Source of the DNA: Candidatus Opimibacter iunctus
Lineage (GTDB): Bacteria; Bacteroidota; Bacteroidia; Chitinophagales; Saprospiraceae
Length of the DNA stretch: 64,000 nt
NCBI GenBank assembly: GCA_016716665.1
Contig: JADJVH010000007.1
Coordinates: 124,001 to 188,000 of the forward strand
Direction of reading: 5' to 3'
Both the position numbers and the translations under genes were made by a program. The notes beneath the pieces were generated by a model that was given only the letters and a program-made list of their open reading frames with translations, was not told the DNA's origin and did no database searches. Every line of letters starts with the position of its first letter. The first letter of the stretch is position 1. Below are positions 1 to 9,577 of this stretch, piece by piece.

Positions 1-2214
1 AGATATTGATATAGGGGTTGGCTGGATCCTGCGTCAACATATAATTGATGTGATCGCCATAGCAATCTGTCCATCCATTGGGTTGTAGTGAAAGTTCCAA
101 ATCGATCACACAAAACCGCCAACGTTTATTGGTTTTGTCAGACCTGTATATCTTGATGTTATTCCCTGGCCAATCTATGTTGGACATCCAGGATTCAGCG
201 ATGATATAGTCAGTGTACCAGGTCAGATCAAAATACTGGTCAGCTAAATCCCAGAAGTCCGGATCAACCGGATCAAGTGCATTGAACGCTTCATAATCGT
301 CGTAGAACGGATCTACACTGCCTTCGACAGCGCGCAGCGTGCCGCCATACCAAAAGCTTTGGGAAAGGAGATCTATAGTTGCCGCCGAAGCATCCTCGTG
401 GATTTCAAAGTATTCCTCATTTAGTTTTTCGCGCAACTCATATAATCCAAAATAATTTCCATTGATATACACCGAGACTGGTCTCCACGCGGAATAATAG
501 TTGTTCGTTTCACCGGCCATCATTTCTACCTGGCTGGCATCCTTGTATGGAAAGGTCAGGAATTGATTACTGCCATTTCGCAGGTATATCTCACTATACT
601 TCGTTCGTTGAGGCCGGTTAGGGATCAAGGGATACTCGATGGGGCCATCACCCAAAACGGAGTGGTCCAACTCGATTCGAAATGAATGCTGAGGCTGTGC
701 CCTGCTTCCTCCGAGGCCACCATCTATCTGCATCCCCGCGCGCTGGGAGAATATCAACGCCTGAGCAGTATCGAAGTATTCAACATAGGCCGCCTTTTCC
801 CAATCAAATGGCCAGTTGTCAAATATGCCTGTGGTTCCGTAAAGGTTAGCATGGTCAGTCACGACAGACAAAACAGGTGTCACATGGTTGACCCCCAGGA
901 GATAGGAAGAGACGGTCACCGGGCTTGGTAAAATGCCATCCCCAAAAGCCATTGCTTTCAGCACACTTGAATAGTAAATCGGGATGGGTTCACCCGTGTA
1001 CATTGGTGACTCAGGGGTAGGATCATTTCCATCCATGGTGTAATGGATGGAGGAATTGCCCGGATTCGGATCGGTGATCTCTACATAGACTGTGCTAGTG
1101 TACAATCCAGGGGCAACAGAGAATACAGGTTTAAGCAAGTAGCCGGAAAATGTATCCGAAAAGTTATTGGAAGACGCAGCAGTTGCAGTTTGGAAAATTG
1201 TTGTATTGCCAGATGCATCAGGGAACAAGCCGGAGCTGTTATCAGGAGCATCGCAGTGAACAAATAAAGAACTTTCCAATGTGCGGGAGGGAGAAAACAA
1301 AAATATGGTTTCACCGGAAGAGGATATCTTGAAATTGGTATGGAGGTAACTATTGGTATCGACGGTTTCAAACAGGGTAGTCATTTCCGCTGTAGACACC
1401 AGTTTCATATGCATATCGAGATAGTCATAGATCGTATTTGGATCCGTGGAGACTACATCAAAAGCCAGGCTGGTGATATCACCTGCAGAAAGCCCTGCGT
1501 CAGTGAGTTCGGAGGCCCTGAACAACATCTGGTGTTTGGCGGCCCAGTACCAGTTGCCGTAAGGCGCAGGATAATCTGTTGGTGAGTTTTGCACGTTGCC
1601 TGTATCAATGGCGATGTCATTAAACTTTATGTTGGGTCGCCGTTCACTTCTAAAGCCATATTGAGCTCCGCAGATATAGGGGCTGAGATCCTGCACCGCA
1701 AACACGGTTGCGGGATATGATTTGTCGGTTTGATTAAAGACAGAATTGGTCGTATAGCCCACATTACTGTAGGAGCATATATTCAATAGTATATTGGAGA
1801 CTCCATCCCAGTAAAAGGGGTGGTCAATTCATGCTTATTCCATCCGGTCACCGGATTGAAAGGACCGGTATATAATACCTGCTTGAATGAGGTTACCGGT
1901 TTGCGGTCCTTTCCACTACAGAAGACAACCTTGTATTCGCCAGGCCCGATGCTGACATTTGAAAACACCCACCTGGAGGTATCCGCTATATCATCTGTAA
2001 GGGAATAGCCGGATAAGGATACCGTATCAGTGCCGGCATTGTGCAACTCTATCCAGTCAGGGTATTGGCCGTCTTCATCCGGTATACTGGAATAATTTTT
2101 ATTGGACCCTTCGTTGATCACGACCTGGGCATTGGATATGCTATATGTAAGAAACAGGATAAGGATAATAAAAGGGATAATGGATTTCAGGGGCAAGGTT
2201 GATATTGCGGACAT
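1..2214 (-). CDS. CotH-kinase / lamin-tail domain surface protein, 3' end outside window, frameshifted
   Basis: Secreted multidomain protein. From the ATG at 2214 it starts with a hydrophobic signal peptide ending in SISNAQ, then a lamin-tail domain (VVINEGSNKNY, DWIELHNAG, GYSLTDD). Further on, a chitobiase C-terminal-like segment (IHYTMDGNDPTPESPMYTG, about 1020-960) leads into a CotH kinase region (GMQIDGGLGGSRAQPQHSFR; MSNIDWPGNNIKIYR near 190-155; WRFCVIDLELS) that runs off the window. The reading frame breaks near 1811-1815: it ends SPIYY-stop in one frame, while the next frame continues as FYWDGVSNILLNICSYSNVG, the usual continuation of this family. One extra T in the TTTT run of the coding strand restores it. 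CotH kinases phosphorylate proteins, but the substrate here is unknown. A further upstream start at 2301 exists but precedes the signal peptide. Confidence 0.8.
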
Positions 2215-2467
2215 AAGGGTGGTGGGTTTTGGAAGATTGGTATTGTTCCAGCTAATAGGTGAGAATAGGTTAATCGTTGCTAATTTATCACAATTCCTCA
2301 AAGTGTAGCCACTTGCCCCACCTTGCCTGCTAGATGCCCCGTTCGGTGTTTAAAATAGCCTATTCAGTATGGATATCTGTACCTGGCCAACAAATCCTGT
2401 TGAAAATGACTTAATTTCAGCAATAGAAACGGGGTATTCCCAAACTAACCATTAAAACACAAGAGCA

Positions 2468-3079
2468 ATGAGAAGATTTCTACTATCAATTCTATTGGCA
2501 AGTATAGGATTGTCCGGATTTTCTACCACATGGGTGATCAACACTTCAGGATTTGAATTTTCACCTGATGACATTTCAATTCAGGAAGGCGATTCTGTGC
2601 TGTTTGCCATTGGCAACATACACAGAGTCGAAGAAGTCTCCGAAGCGACCTGGAATGCCAATGGCAATACGCCGCTGCCTGGATTCAATACACCCTTCAG
2701 CGGAGCACTTATTCTGCCTGCCCAACTTGGTGTTGGTAAGCATTGGTATGTTTGCGTCCCTCACGCCTCCGGTGGTATGAAAGGAAAAATAGAGGTAAAC
2801 AGCACTACCTCCATCAAGCACCGACCTACTGCTTCTGCATTGAAGCTATTTCCGAATCCATCCAATGGTGTTTTTCAATTGGAATTAGACAAAGGCACTC
2901 CTGCATCTTATGTTCAACTCGATGTCTATGACACCCAGGGTACGAAAGTATATGCAATAAGAAACCTGGAGCAGCAGTCTATTCACGAAATTGACCTGAC
3001 TTCGTTGAGCAAAGGGTTGTATACGATCCGGATTGCTGATGGCGCAGTGATATACAGCAATAGGCTGATCATTCAATAG
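2468..3079 (+). CDS. Exported plastocyanin-like (cupredoxin) protein with T9SS sorting domain
   Basis: 203 residues. Signal peptide at 1-19 (MRRFLLSILLASIGLSGFS), then a cupredoxin fold of about 90 residues. Likely type-1 copper ligands are visible: H52 in GNIHRVEE and the cluster C96-V-P-H99-x4-M104 in WYVCVPHASGGMKG. Residues about 125-203 form a T9SS type A sorting domain (LKLFPNPSNGVFQLEL, LYTIRI, SNRLIIQ). The protein is therefore expected to be exported across the outer membrane, probably as a small electron carrier or copper binder; the partner is unknown. It stands alone and is followed by a strong terminator. Confidence 0.85.
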   Translation: MRRFLLSILLASIGLSGFSTTWVINTSGFEFSPDDISIQEGDSVLFAIGNIHRVEEVSEATWNANGNTPLPGFNTPFSGALILPAQLGVGKHWYVCVPHASGGMKGKIEVNSTTSIKHRPTASALKLFPNPSNGVFQLELDKGTPASYVQLDVYDTQGTKVYAIRNLEQQSIHEIDLTSLSKGLYTIRIADGAVIYSNRLIIQ

Positions 3080-3113
3080 AGAGGGAATTATTTTGTTTTC
3101 ATAGCCATTTGAT

Positions 3114-3143
3114 AAAAAGTCCTGCAGCCTGCAGGACTTTTTT
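3114..3143 (+). terminator. Rho-independent terminator after cupredoxin gene
   Basis: A 9-bp perfect stem AGTCCTGCA / TGCAGGACT with a GCC loop, preceded by an A run and followed by TTTTTT. It lies 35 bp after the stop codon of the cupredoxin gene. Confidence 0.85.
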
Positions 3144-3196
3144 ATTACCGGTTACAGCTCAACAAGGATATCTTTGATGATCAAATACACTAGACA

Positions 3197-3919
3197 ATGC
3201 ATATCTCAAACAATGTGATATTGATCACCGGTGGTGCTTCTGGCATCGGGCTTGGCCTGACCAGGCGATTTATTAAGGAAGGAAATACAGTGATCATCTG
3301 CGGCAGACGCGAAGAAGCACTCACCGCAGTACATGCGGAATTACCTTCAGTCATCATCAAAGTTTGTGACCTCGCGAAGGCTGAAGAAAGGCTGGAGTTA
3401 TATGAGTGGGTCGCCCGGTATCACTCCAATGTCAATGTCCTGATCAACAACGCCGGTATCCAGCAGTGGATGAATGTGACCGATGATGATTTTATAGAAA
3501 AGGCAAAAGCCGAATTGGCCATCAATATTGAAGCGCCATTGCACTTGAGCGCGTTGTTTATCCAGCTGCCCTCACTCAGGACGATCATCAATGTGAGTTC
3601 CGGCCTTGCTTTTTCACCGCTGACAAAGACACCAGTTTATTCAGCGACTAAGGCATTTATCCGCTCTTTTACCCTTTCCCTGCGCCACCTGCTTCGTGAC
3701 AGGCACATTGAAGTGATAGAGCTCATTCCACCCGCACTCAATACCGACCTGGGGGGCAAGGGGTTGCATGATTTTGCTCCACCCGTGAGTGATTTTATTG
3801 AATTCACTTTTGCGCAATTTAAGGAAGGGAAGGCAGAAATCACCTTTGGTTTTAGTGATGCCATGATCCAGGCCGGCCCTGAAGCCCTGAAAGCCGCATT
3901 TGAAAGGATGAATACCTAG
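3197..3919 (+). CDS. Short-chain dehydrogenase/reductase (DltE-like)
   Basis: 240 residues, the usual length for a classical SDR. The cofactor motif TGGASGIG is at 11-18, NNAG at 84-87, the catalytic serine in INVSSG (about 134-135), and Y148-x3-K152 in VYSATKAF. It is therefore a cytoplasmic NAD(P)-dependent oxidoreductase. The overall pattern (SGLAFSPLTKTPVYSATKAF, EVIELIPPAL) resembles the DltE-like SDR group, but no teichoic-acid genes are nearby and the substrate is not deducible. It has its own transcription unit, downstream of a terminator. Confidence 0.85.
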   Translation: MHISNNVILITGGASGIGLGLTRRFIKEGNTVIICGRREEALTAVHAELPSVIIKVCDLAKAEERLELYEWVARYHSNVNVLINNAGIQQWMNVTDDDFIEKAKAELAINIEAPLHLSALFIQLPSLRTIINVSSGLAFSPLTKTPVYSATKAFIRSFTLSLRHLLRDRHIEVIELIPPALNTDLGGKGLHDFAPPVSDFIEFTFAQFKEGKAEITFGFSDAMIQAGPEALKAAFERMNT

Positions 3920-3948
3920 TGCCGGATGATTTGTTGCGGATAATATGT

Positions 3949-4010
3949 GAATCATGTAATTCTTCGCTTGAATTATATAAGCTTCATCCCTTCTTCAGCC
4001 CCCATCTTTG
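3949..4010 (+). promoter_or_regulatory. Direct-repeat operator plus -7 box upstream of CsbD gene (copy 1 of 5)
   Basis: GAATCATGTAA at 3949 and GAATTATATAA at 3970 are direct repeats with a 21-bp period. The TATAA of the second repeat is followed, after exactly 26 bases, by TTTG at 4007-4010 (context CATCTTTG, resembling the Bacteroidota -7 TAnnTTTG). The same layout occurs at 10137, 10520, 10890 and 18501. Confidence 0.65.
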
Positions 4011-4046
4011 TTTTAAGCTATTATAGACGAGCTAAACTGGATCGGT

Positions 4047-4235
4047 ATGGGTACGGCAATGAATACTATTGGAAGTTGGGATACCCGAAAGGAAAGGCTT
4101 AAGCGCCTGTATCCTTTGCTGACCGATGAAGATCTGATGCTGGACGCAACCAACCGAAATGAGATGTTTGGTAATCTCCAGGCCAAGTTGAATATTACCT
4201 CTGCAGAGCTTCATGCTATTATCATTTCCCTGTAA
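4047..4235 (+). CDS. CsbD family stress protein (first copy)
   Basis: 62 residues. It matches the CsbD layout: SWDTRKERLKRLYPLLTDED, then GNLQAKLNIT, then a C-terminal ELHAIIISL. It is clearly related to the second CsbD protein at 10619 (KGKLKKKFGWLTDNDL, GKLQIKLG, EQLHAIIAAL). CsbD proteins are small cytoplasmic general-stress proteins of unknown biochemical role. An internal ATG at 4062 is a possible alternative start. The conserved direct-repeat operator lies just upstream. Confidence 0.8.
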   Translation: MGTAMNTIGSWDTRKERLKRLYPLLTDEDLMLDATNRNEMFGNLQAKLNITSAELHAIIISL

Positions 4236-4239
4236 TCCT

Positions 4240-4443
4240 ATGTACACATCACCGCATCCTCTTCTGATGAGTAACATCACCCCCTTGTCGATCCTGACGG
4301 ATTCACCTTGGCCCGGTAATATAAGGCAAGTGTGCGAAGCTGCCTTGTACGGCCCGGATGACCTTGATAAAATGAGTGAGGAAGAACTTGCCAGATATAT
4401 TGACCAGCTCCGTATCAATTGGAGTGCTTCTTATAGTGAATAG
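4240..4443 (+). CDS. Small hypothetical protein
   Basis: 67 residues from the ATG at 4240; an ATG at 4267 is also possible and gives 58 residues. It starts 5 bases after the CsbD stop, so the two are probably cotranscribed. The C-terminal half is acidic and helical (GPDDLDKMSEEELARYIDQL), which looks like a real protein. No family recognised. The region before residue 10 in this frame overlaps the CsbD gene and is unlikely to be translated. Confidence 0.5.
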   Translation: MYTSPHPLLMSNITPLSILTDSPWPGNIRQVCEAALYGPDDLDKMSEEELARYIDQLRINWSASYSE

Positions 4444-4520
4444 CCTTCCTGTCCAATTCGCAACACCAACATAGAGCTGCATGGCGGTATCTGCATATTC
4501 CCCGGCTATCCTCTTTTCTC

Positions 4521-4578
4521 CTTAAGCCAATCTTAAGAAACTCCAAACCTTCCTTTAATCCATGTGCACGGATCTTTG
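4521..4578 (+). promoter_or_regulatory. TTAAG direct-repeat operator and -7 box before DUF2231-RR-HK operon
   Basis: CTTAAG at 4521 and CTTAAG at 4532 are direct repeats with an 11-bp period, the usual spacing for OmpR-family response-regulator boxes. TTTG (4575-4578, context GATCTTTG) begins 43 bases after the second repeat starts. The identical arrangement lies before the rubrerythrin gene at 7175-7232, which suggests autoregulation by the response regulator encoded at 5122. Confidence 0.6.
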
Positions 4579-4598
4579 CCTTATAAAAATCTAATGCC

Positions 4599-5081
4599 AT
4601 GATTTCAGCAACACATCTTCACGCCATGATCGTTCACTTCCCGATCGCACTGCTCCTGGCAGGCTTTCTATCACAGATGATCGGGCTCGCGAGTAAAAGG
4701 GAATTCTTTAGGAATGCTGCCGTATACCTTTTGTTTTTGGGGGCACTTGGCAGTGTAGCCGCCTACTTTAGCGGTGATTTTGCAGGAGAGGGTATAGAGG
4801 AAGGACCTCTGGAAGGTCCGATGGAACTGCATGAACAAGTGGCCACCATCACCCTATGGCTCTCTGTGGCCGCCGCATTGTTTAGTATAGGTGTCTTTTA
4901 TTTTAAATCCAGTATGGCATGGACCAAATGGGTAAGCACATTGCTTTTTGCTGCCGTGGTTGGATCAGTGAGTTATACCGGATACCTTGGTGGACAGTTA
5001 GTCTACCGGCATGGAGCGGGCGTCGAGCTAGCCCTTCCAGATTTCAATACCTCAGCAGGTGAAGTGGAGGATGACGACTGA
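4599..5081 (+). CDS. DUF2231 family membrane protein
   Basis: 160 residues with four hydrophobic segments (about 10-27, 38-57, 82-102, 110-132). It starts with the family signature HLHAMIVHFPIALLLAG, with conserved histidines at the beginning of the first helix, and has a second conserved histidine in PMELHEQVAT. DUF2231 proteins are small inner-membrane proteins of unknown function, often in redox contexts. It is the first gene of an operon with the two-component system, 40 bp upstream of the response regulator. Confidence 0.8.
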   Translation: MISATHLHAMIVHFPIALLLAGFLSQMIGLASKREFFRNAAVYLLFLGALGSVAAYFSGDFAGEGIEEGPLEGPMELHEQVATITLWLSVAAALFSIGVFYFKSSMAWTKWVSTLLFAAVVGSVSYTGYLGGQLVYRHGAGVELALPDFNTSAGEVEDDD

Positions 5082-5121
5082 CAATCCGTATCTTTGAAAG
5101 AAAGCTTCTGAATCAACTACC

Positions 5122-5799
5122 ATGCGCATACTGATTGTCGAGGATGAAACCTCCATTGCAAATTTTATCAGGGACGGATTGATGGAGGAAGGCTTCGCAG
5201 TGGATGTCGCGGACAATGGTAAGGCTGGATTGCAAATGGCACTTGACAACCTTGAAGACTACGATGTCATCCTGCTGGATTGGATGCTGCCGGGGCTCAA
5301 CGGTATAGAGATATGCCGCCGGATCCGCCAGGAAAGCCTCCTCGTGCCTATCATTTTTCTGACTGCGAGGGATACCGTCGATGACGCCGTATTTGGCCTG
5401 GAAGCCGGAGCAAATGACTATATCCGAAAGCCTTTTTCCTTTGAAGAACTGTTGGCCCGTATCCGTGTACTGATGCGCACAAGGTCACATGAGGGATTGG
5501 TTTTCACTGCAGGCCGGGTTGAGTTAAATATCGAGAAGCATACCGTCACCAGGGGAGGCAAGCCGGTTGACCTAACACAGAAAGAATTTGCCCTGCTGGA
5601 ATACCTGCTGCGAAGCAAAGGAAAAGTCTGCAGGCGGACACGCATCATTGAGAAGGTTTGGGATATTCATTTTGACCACAATCAATCTGTGATCGATGTG
5701 TACATCAATGCCTTGCGCAGGAAGCTCGATGAACCTGGCGCTCCCTCCCTGATCACGACAATCAGGGGAGTAGGGTATAAAATAGATACGGATCCATGA
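5122..5799 (+). CDS. OmpR-family response regulator
   Basis: 225 residues. The N-terminal receiver domain has the acidic pocket E7/D8, phospho-acceptor D53 (LLDWMLPG), T81 and K103 (YIRKPFS). The C-terminal winged helix (about 130-223) has the usual VDLTQKEFALLEYLL and INALRRKLDEP ... IRGVGYKI. It belongs to the CusR/ArlR-like group. Its stop codon overlaps the kinase start (ATGA). Two operators with TTAAG repeats (4521 and 7175) flank its operon and are the likely targets. Confidence 0.92.
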   Translation: MRILIVEDETSIANFIRDGLMEEGFAVDVADNGKAGLQMALDNLEDYDVILLDWMLPGLNGIEICRRIRQESLLVPIIFLTARDTVDDAVFGLEAGANDYIRKPFSFEELLARIRVLMRTRSHEGLVFTAGRVELNIEKHTVTRGGKPVDLTQKEFALLEYLLRSKGKVCRRTRIIEKVWDIHFDHNQSVIDVYINALRRKLDEPGAPSLITTIRGVGYKIDTDP

Positions 5800-7172
5800 C
5801 CCTTAAATTTAAAAACCGCATAGCGTACTTCAATACGATGGCTGTAGCATTGATTACCGTTATCGTATTTGTAGTGATCTATGCAGTGGTCCACCAGACG
5901 TCATATGCTCACCTGGATGCAGATATCCTGTTGGAAAAGGAAGAGGTCTTCGCCAGCCGCGACTGGCACCGGGATTCGATCATCATCAACAAGATGCCGG
6001 AATGGGATGAAGCAGAACATAACAAGATCGAAGTCAATCCGACCTTCCTGCAACTCGTTGATACAAAAGGGAAAGTGATCTTCCACTCCAGTAATCTCAT
6101 ACGTGATCACTTCCTGTTTAACCCCAAGAGTGAAGAGGAGATTTTTTTCAATGACACCCTCAGTGGTCAGAAAATCCGACTGGGTCAGTTTCCGGTAAAG
6201 AATGTTGCCGGCAAGGTCATCGGCCAACTCACTATAGCGATCTCCAGACAGGAATCGTATATCATCCTCAACAATCTCATTCTGGTCCTCATCATCGCTT
6301 TCCCTTTAGTCCTTATCGTCCTGTTCATAGCATCTTCCATTGCTGCTTCCAAAGCGATAGAACCAGTGAACCAATTGATCAGGACAGCTTCAGGGATCAG
6401 TGATTCCACGATAGGCACCAGGCTCACCTTGCCTCAGCGACGGGATGAATTGTTTGAATTGACGCGGACCATCAATGACCTGCTGACCCGGATTGAATCC
6501 AGCATGCTGCAGCAAAAGCAGTTTACCAGCGATGCTTCTCATGAGATACGGACACCCCTGGCCGCGATCCGTGGTACACTGGAAGTACTCATACGCAAAC
6601 CACGCGAACAGAAGGTGTATGAAGAGAAGATAGCAGGTATTATTCAACAGGTTGATCGCCTGGATTATTTACTGGACCAGCTTCTCCAGTTGGCAAGGAT
6701 AGAATCAGGAACAACGGCTGCAAAGCGGGAAAACATATCGCTCAGGAAAGCAATTGACCTTCTTGCAGAAAAGTGGAGAGAGGCTGCCTCGGAAAAGCAG
6801 ATAGCCCTTAGCATAGAGGTCTCCGAACATGTTACGGTAGCAGGTGACCGGTTATACCTTGAGCTGATGCTGGACAACCTGGTCAATAATGCATTCAAGT
6901 ATGGCAGGGAGAATGGACATATATACCTGACCTGGAAGCCGGAGAGCAATGCACTGACTGTCAAGGATGATGGACATGGCATATCCCCGGAGCACCTTCC
7001 TAATCTCTTTAACAGGTTTTACCGCGCAGATGAAGCACGCAGTTCTGCAGTCAAAGGCAGTGGCCTCGGGCTTTCCATCGTAAAAAAGCTCGCTGATGTA
7101 CAGCATATCACCCTTAGTGCGCAGAGCACACCTGGCGAGGGCAGCGAATTTACCCTCACCTTTCCGCACTGA
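5796..7172 (+). CDS. Sensor histidine kinase (CusS-like topology)
   Basis: 458 residues. Transmembrane helices at about 14-33 and 160-182 enclose a periplasmic sensor of about 125 residues. A HAMP-like linker follows, then HisKA with the phospho-acceptor H249 (SDASHEIRTPLAAIRG), and the HATPase domain with the N box (LDNLVNNAFKYG, N365), G1 (DDGHGIS) and G2 (GSGLGLSIVKK). It pairs with the response regulator that it overlaps by 4 bp. The signal is unknown. The adjacent rubrerythrin gene, with the same operator, hints at oxidative or metal stress. Confidence 0.92.
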   Translation: MTLKFKNRIAYFNTMAVALITVIVFVVIYAVVHQTSYAHLDADILLEKEEVFASRDWHRDSIIINKMPEWDEAEHNKIEVNPTFLQLVDTKGKVIFHSSNLIRDHFLFNPKSEEEIFFNDTLSGQKIRLGQFPVKNVAGKVIGQLTIAISRQESYIILNNLILVLIIAFPLVLIVLFIASSIAASKAIEPVNQLIRTASGISDSTIGTRLTLPQRRDELFELTRTINDLLTRIESSMLQQKQFTSDASHEIRTPLAAIRGTLEVLIRKPREQKVYEEKIAGIIQQVDRLDYLLDQLLQLARIESGTTAAKRENISLRKAIDLLAEKWREAASEKQIALSIEVSEHVTVAGDRLYLELMLDNLVNNAFKYGRENGHIYLTWKPESNALTVKDDGHGISPEHLPNLFNRFYRADEARSSAVKGSGLGLSIVKKLADVQHITLSAQSTPGEGSEFTLTFPH

Positions 7173-7174
7173 TT

Positions 7175-7232
7175 CTTAAGGTAATTTTAAGAATGGCTAA
7201 AGGTTGTTTAAACCCTCATGCCGGCATCTTTG
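7175..7232 (+). promoter_or_regulatory. TTAAG direct-repeat operator and -7 box before rubrerythrin gene
   Basis: CTTAAG at 7175 and TTTAAG at 7186 (11-bp period), followed by TTTG at 7229-7232 (context GCATCTTTG). The second repeat lies 43 bases before TTTG, exactly as at 4532/4575. It begins 3 bp after the kinase stop codon. Confidence 0.6.
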
Positions 7233-7273
7233 TGTCGTCAATAGGATTTTACAAACAACTAAATAGTCAGGAA

Positions 7274-8043
7274 ATGAAAAAGATATCTTTAATGATGTTC
7301 ACGCTTTTAGCCTGGGCATTGATCGTGCACTGCAATCATGCGGTAACACAGCCAAGGATCAGGGTGAGATGCAAAAACCTATCCTCCAATCTGAAGCTTC
7401 AGGAGAGGCAAATGAAGGAGCAGAAGAAGGTAATTCCATGCGGGACATGAGCATGGGCTCAACTGCAACGAATACAAAGGATGCGGCAGCAGTCACTTTT
7501 TCTGAAATGCAGGAAGCCTTTAAAGGAGAGACTACGGCAAGTGCCAAGTATGCAGCCTATAGTAAAAAAGCAGAGGCGGAAGGGCATCACCAGATAGCCT
7601 TGCTCTTCAGTGCAGCATCCTTGTCTGAAAAGACTCATGCCAATAACCACAAAGCAGTTTTGGAAGATGCAGGCCAGATGGTTCCCGCGATCACACCAGC
7701 GTTTACTGTAAAGACTACAAAGGAAAACCTGCAGGATGCTATCGCAGGGGAGACGTATGAGATCACCACCATGTATCCGCAATTTATCACCAATGCTGTC
7801 GCTTCGAAAAACCAATTCGCGCAGATCAGCCTCAACTATGCCTACAAGACTGAACAAAAGCATAAACCACTTTATGAAAAGGCACTGGCTGCCCTTGATG
7901 CCAACAACGTGAAGTCATTGCCAGATGTATACTATGTATGCCCTACCTGTGGCAATACGTATGATGCGGCTCCTCCAAAACGTTGCGGCATTTCCATGAC
8001 CAGTTCAGAAAAATTTGTCAGGATTACAACGATTGCCTCATAG
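7274..8043 (+). CDS. Rubrerythrin-like lipoprotein, frameshifted near 7327
   Basis: The ATG at 7274 gives a signal sequence (MKKISLMMFTLLAWALIV) and then the frame is lost. One extra base near 7327 joins it to ALQSCGNTAKDQGEMQK, which forms a lipobox with C as the lipidated residue, and to the rest of the protein. The ferritin-like domain shows the diiron pattern: GET, SEKTH (ExxH), AGETYE, TEQKH (ExxH). A C-terminal rubredoxin-like tail has YVCPTCGNTYD, but the second knuckle reads RCGISMTSSEKF, so the fourth cysteine is replaced by serine. Rubrerythrins reduce peroxides. This one would sit in the periplasm on a lipid anchor. It follows the two-component operon and shares its operator. Confidence 0.8.
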
Positions 8044-8076
8044 GGGTAAAGATTTTTTAGGTGTGGTTTTTTTATA

Positions 8077-8105
8077 AGTCCCGGAGCAATCCGGGGCTTT
8101 TTTGT
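8077..8105 (+). terminator. Terminator after rubrerythrin gene
   Basis: Stem CCCGGA / TCCGGG extended by AG/CT pairs, with a four-base loop, followed by TTTTTTG and a T-rich tract. Confidence 0.75.
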
Positions 8106-8282
8106 TTTTATTTTTAAAGGTCAGGGCCGTTTACCGGATATTTCTGCTGGACAGGCATTTTTTTTATTCGCTGCAAAACCTTTTTAGTAGTGTAATGTTA
8201 GCTTTGACTCAGGTCTTTGATTGGAGACTAATACCATATTTAACGTCCTATACTTTATTAACCAACTAATTACAACTCACCT

Positions 8283-9232
8283 ATGTCACAAAAGAAAATT
8301 ATTGCAGTGTTTGGCGCTACCGGAGCGCAGGGAGGAGGACTGGCACGTGCTATCCTTCATGATCCCAACAGCGAGTTTGCGGTGCGCGTGATCACCCGGG
8401 ATACCACCTCTGATAAGGCAAGAGAACTTGCCGCCCTCGGCGCAGAACTCGTATCCGCTGATGTCGATGATAAGGAAAGCATGGTCAAGGCTCTCCAGGG
8501 AGCCTATGGTGCTTTTTTTGTTACTTTTTTCTGGTCCCATTTTTCTCCAGAAAAGGAAGGACAGCATGTCAAGGACATGGCGGCGGCGGCAAAGGAAGCC
8601 GGGATCAAACACGCCATCTGGTCGACGCTTGAAGATACGCGCAAATGGGTGCCTCTTGAAGACAACAGCATGCCTACGCTGATGGGAAAATACAAGGTTC
8701 CTCACTTTGACGGCAAGGGAGAATCGGATCATTACTTTACCGATGCCGGCGTGCCCGTTACCTTTATGCTCGCATCCTACTATTGGGACAACCTGATCTA
8801 TTTTGGCATGGGCCCAAAACCGGGACCGATGGAAACCTGGCTATCACCTTCCCGATGGGGGATAAGAAAATGGCAGGTATATCTGCAGATGATATCGGCA
8901 AATGTGCTTATGGCATTTTCAAGAAAGGACCTGAAATGATCGGCAAGACTGTGGGCATAGCAGGTGACCAGCTCACCCTTCAGGAAATGGCTGACGCCCT
9001 CTCAAGAGCTATCGGCAAACCGGTGGCCTATAATGAGGTCAGTCCTGAAGCCTACAGGGGTTTTGGATTTCCAGGCGCAGAGGACCTGGGCAATATGTTC
9101 CAGTTTTACCGTGACTTCGATGATGTCTGCAATACCACGAGGAATGTGCAGAAGTCAAGGGAACTCAATCCGGAACTGAAGTCTTTTGACATGTGGCTCG
9201 CTCAAAATGCAAGCCGTATTCCATTAGACTAA
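8283..9232 (+). CDS. NmrA-like NAD(P)-binding protein, frameshifted near 8825
   Basis: About 316 residues when joined. The Rossmann motif FGATGAQGGGLARAIL is at the N-terminus. Typical NmrA/HSCARG features follow: SADVDDKESMVKALQGAYGAFF, HAIWSTLEDTRKW, GKGESDHYF, YYWDNLIYFGMGP. The first frame ends in a stop at 8939, but a second frame, 8783-9232, carries NLAITFPMGDKKMAGISADD, IGKTVGIAGDQLTLQEMA, and FDVC-type C-terminal residues. A one-base loss in CCGGGACCGATGG (8821-8833) explains the break. NmrA-like proteins sense NADP(H) or act as atypical reductases in the cytoplasm. It is a single-gene unit with its own terminator. Confidence 0.82.
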
Positions 9233-9323
9233 CCGTCATAGGGCATCGTATTTACCCGGATTCGCTCTGGCAGGATCGCTGCTATTAGGTTTACCTGCCT
9301 GTGTGCATCATACAACATCGTAC

Positions 9324-9360
9324 AACTCCTGCCACGAGATGCGTGGCAGGAGTTTTCTTT
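9324..9360 (+). terminator. Terminator after NmrA-like gene
   Basis: Perfect 13-bp stem AACTCCTGCCACG / CGTGGCAGGAGTT with a 5-base loop, followed by TTCTTT. Between this and the next gene (9361-9577) I see no gene. Confidence 0.8.
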
Positions 9361-9577
9361 ACCAGTGGTTATTCCAGGATGCTTTTCAGCCAAAATGCAG
9401 GTTTCAGCACATTAGGCCAACTTTCGTATCTTTATTGAGTGCTGATTGAAAAGCAAGGAGTAGATTGTTTTGGCGCCAAAATCGGAAAGCCACAGATCAC
9501 TTTGCGCAGGGCACATAGCATAGCAAGCATTCTAATACCATAAAAACTGGCGAGAAGCCTGATAATCTGAAGATCAA

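Noticed and set aside
1081..1371. Minus-strand 96-residue ORF in the CotH region
   Set aside because: It is in a different frame from the clear, continuous chitobiase-C/CotH coding frame and has no family features.
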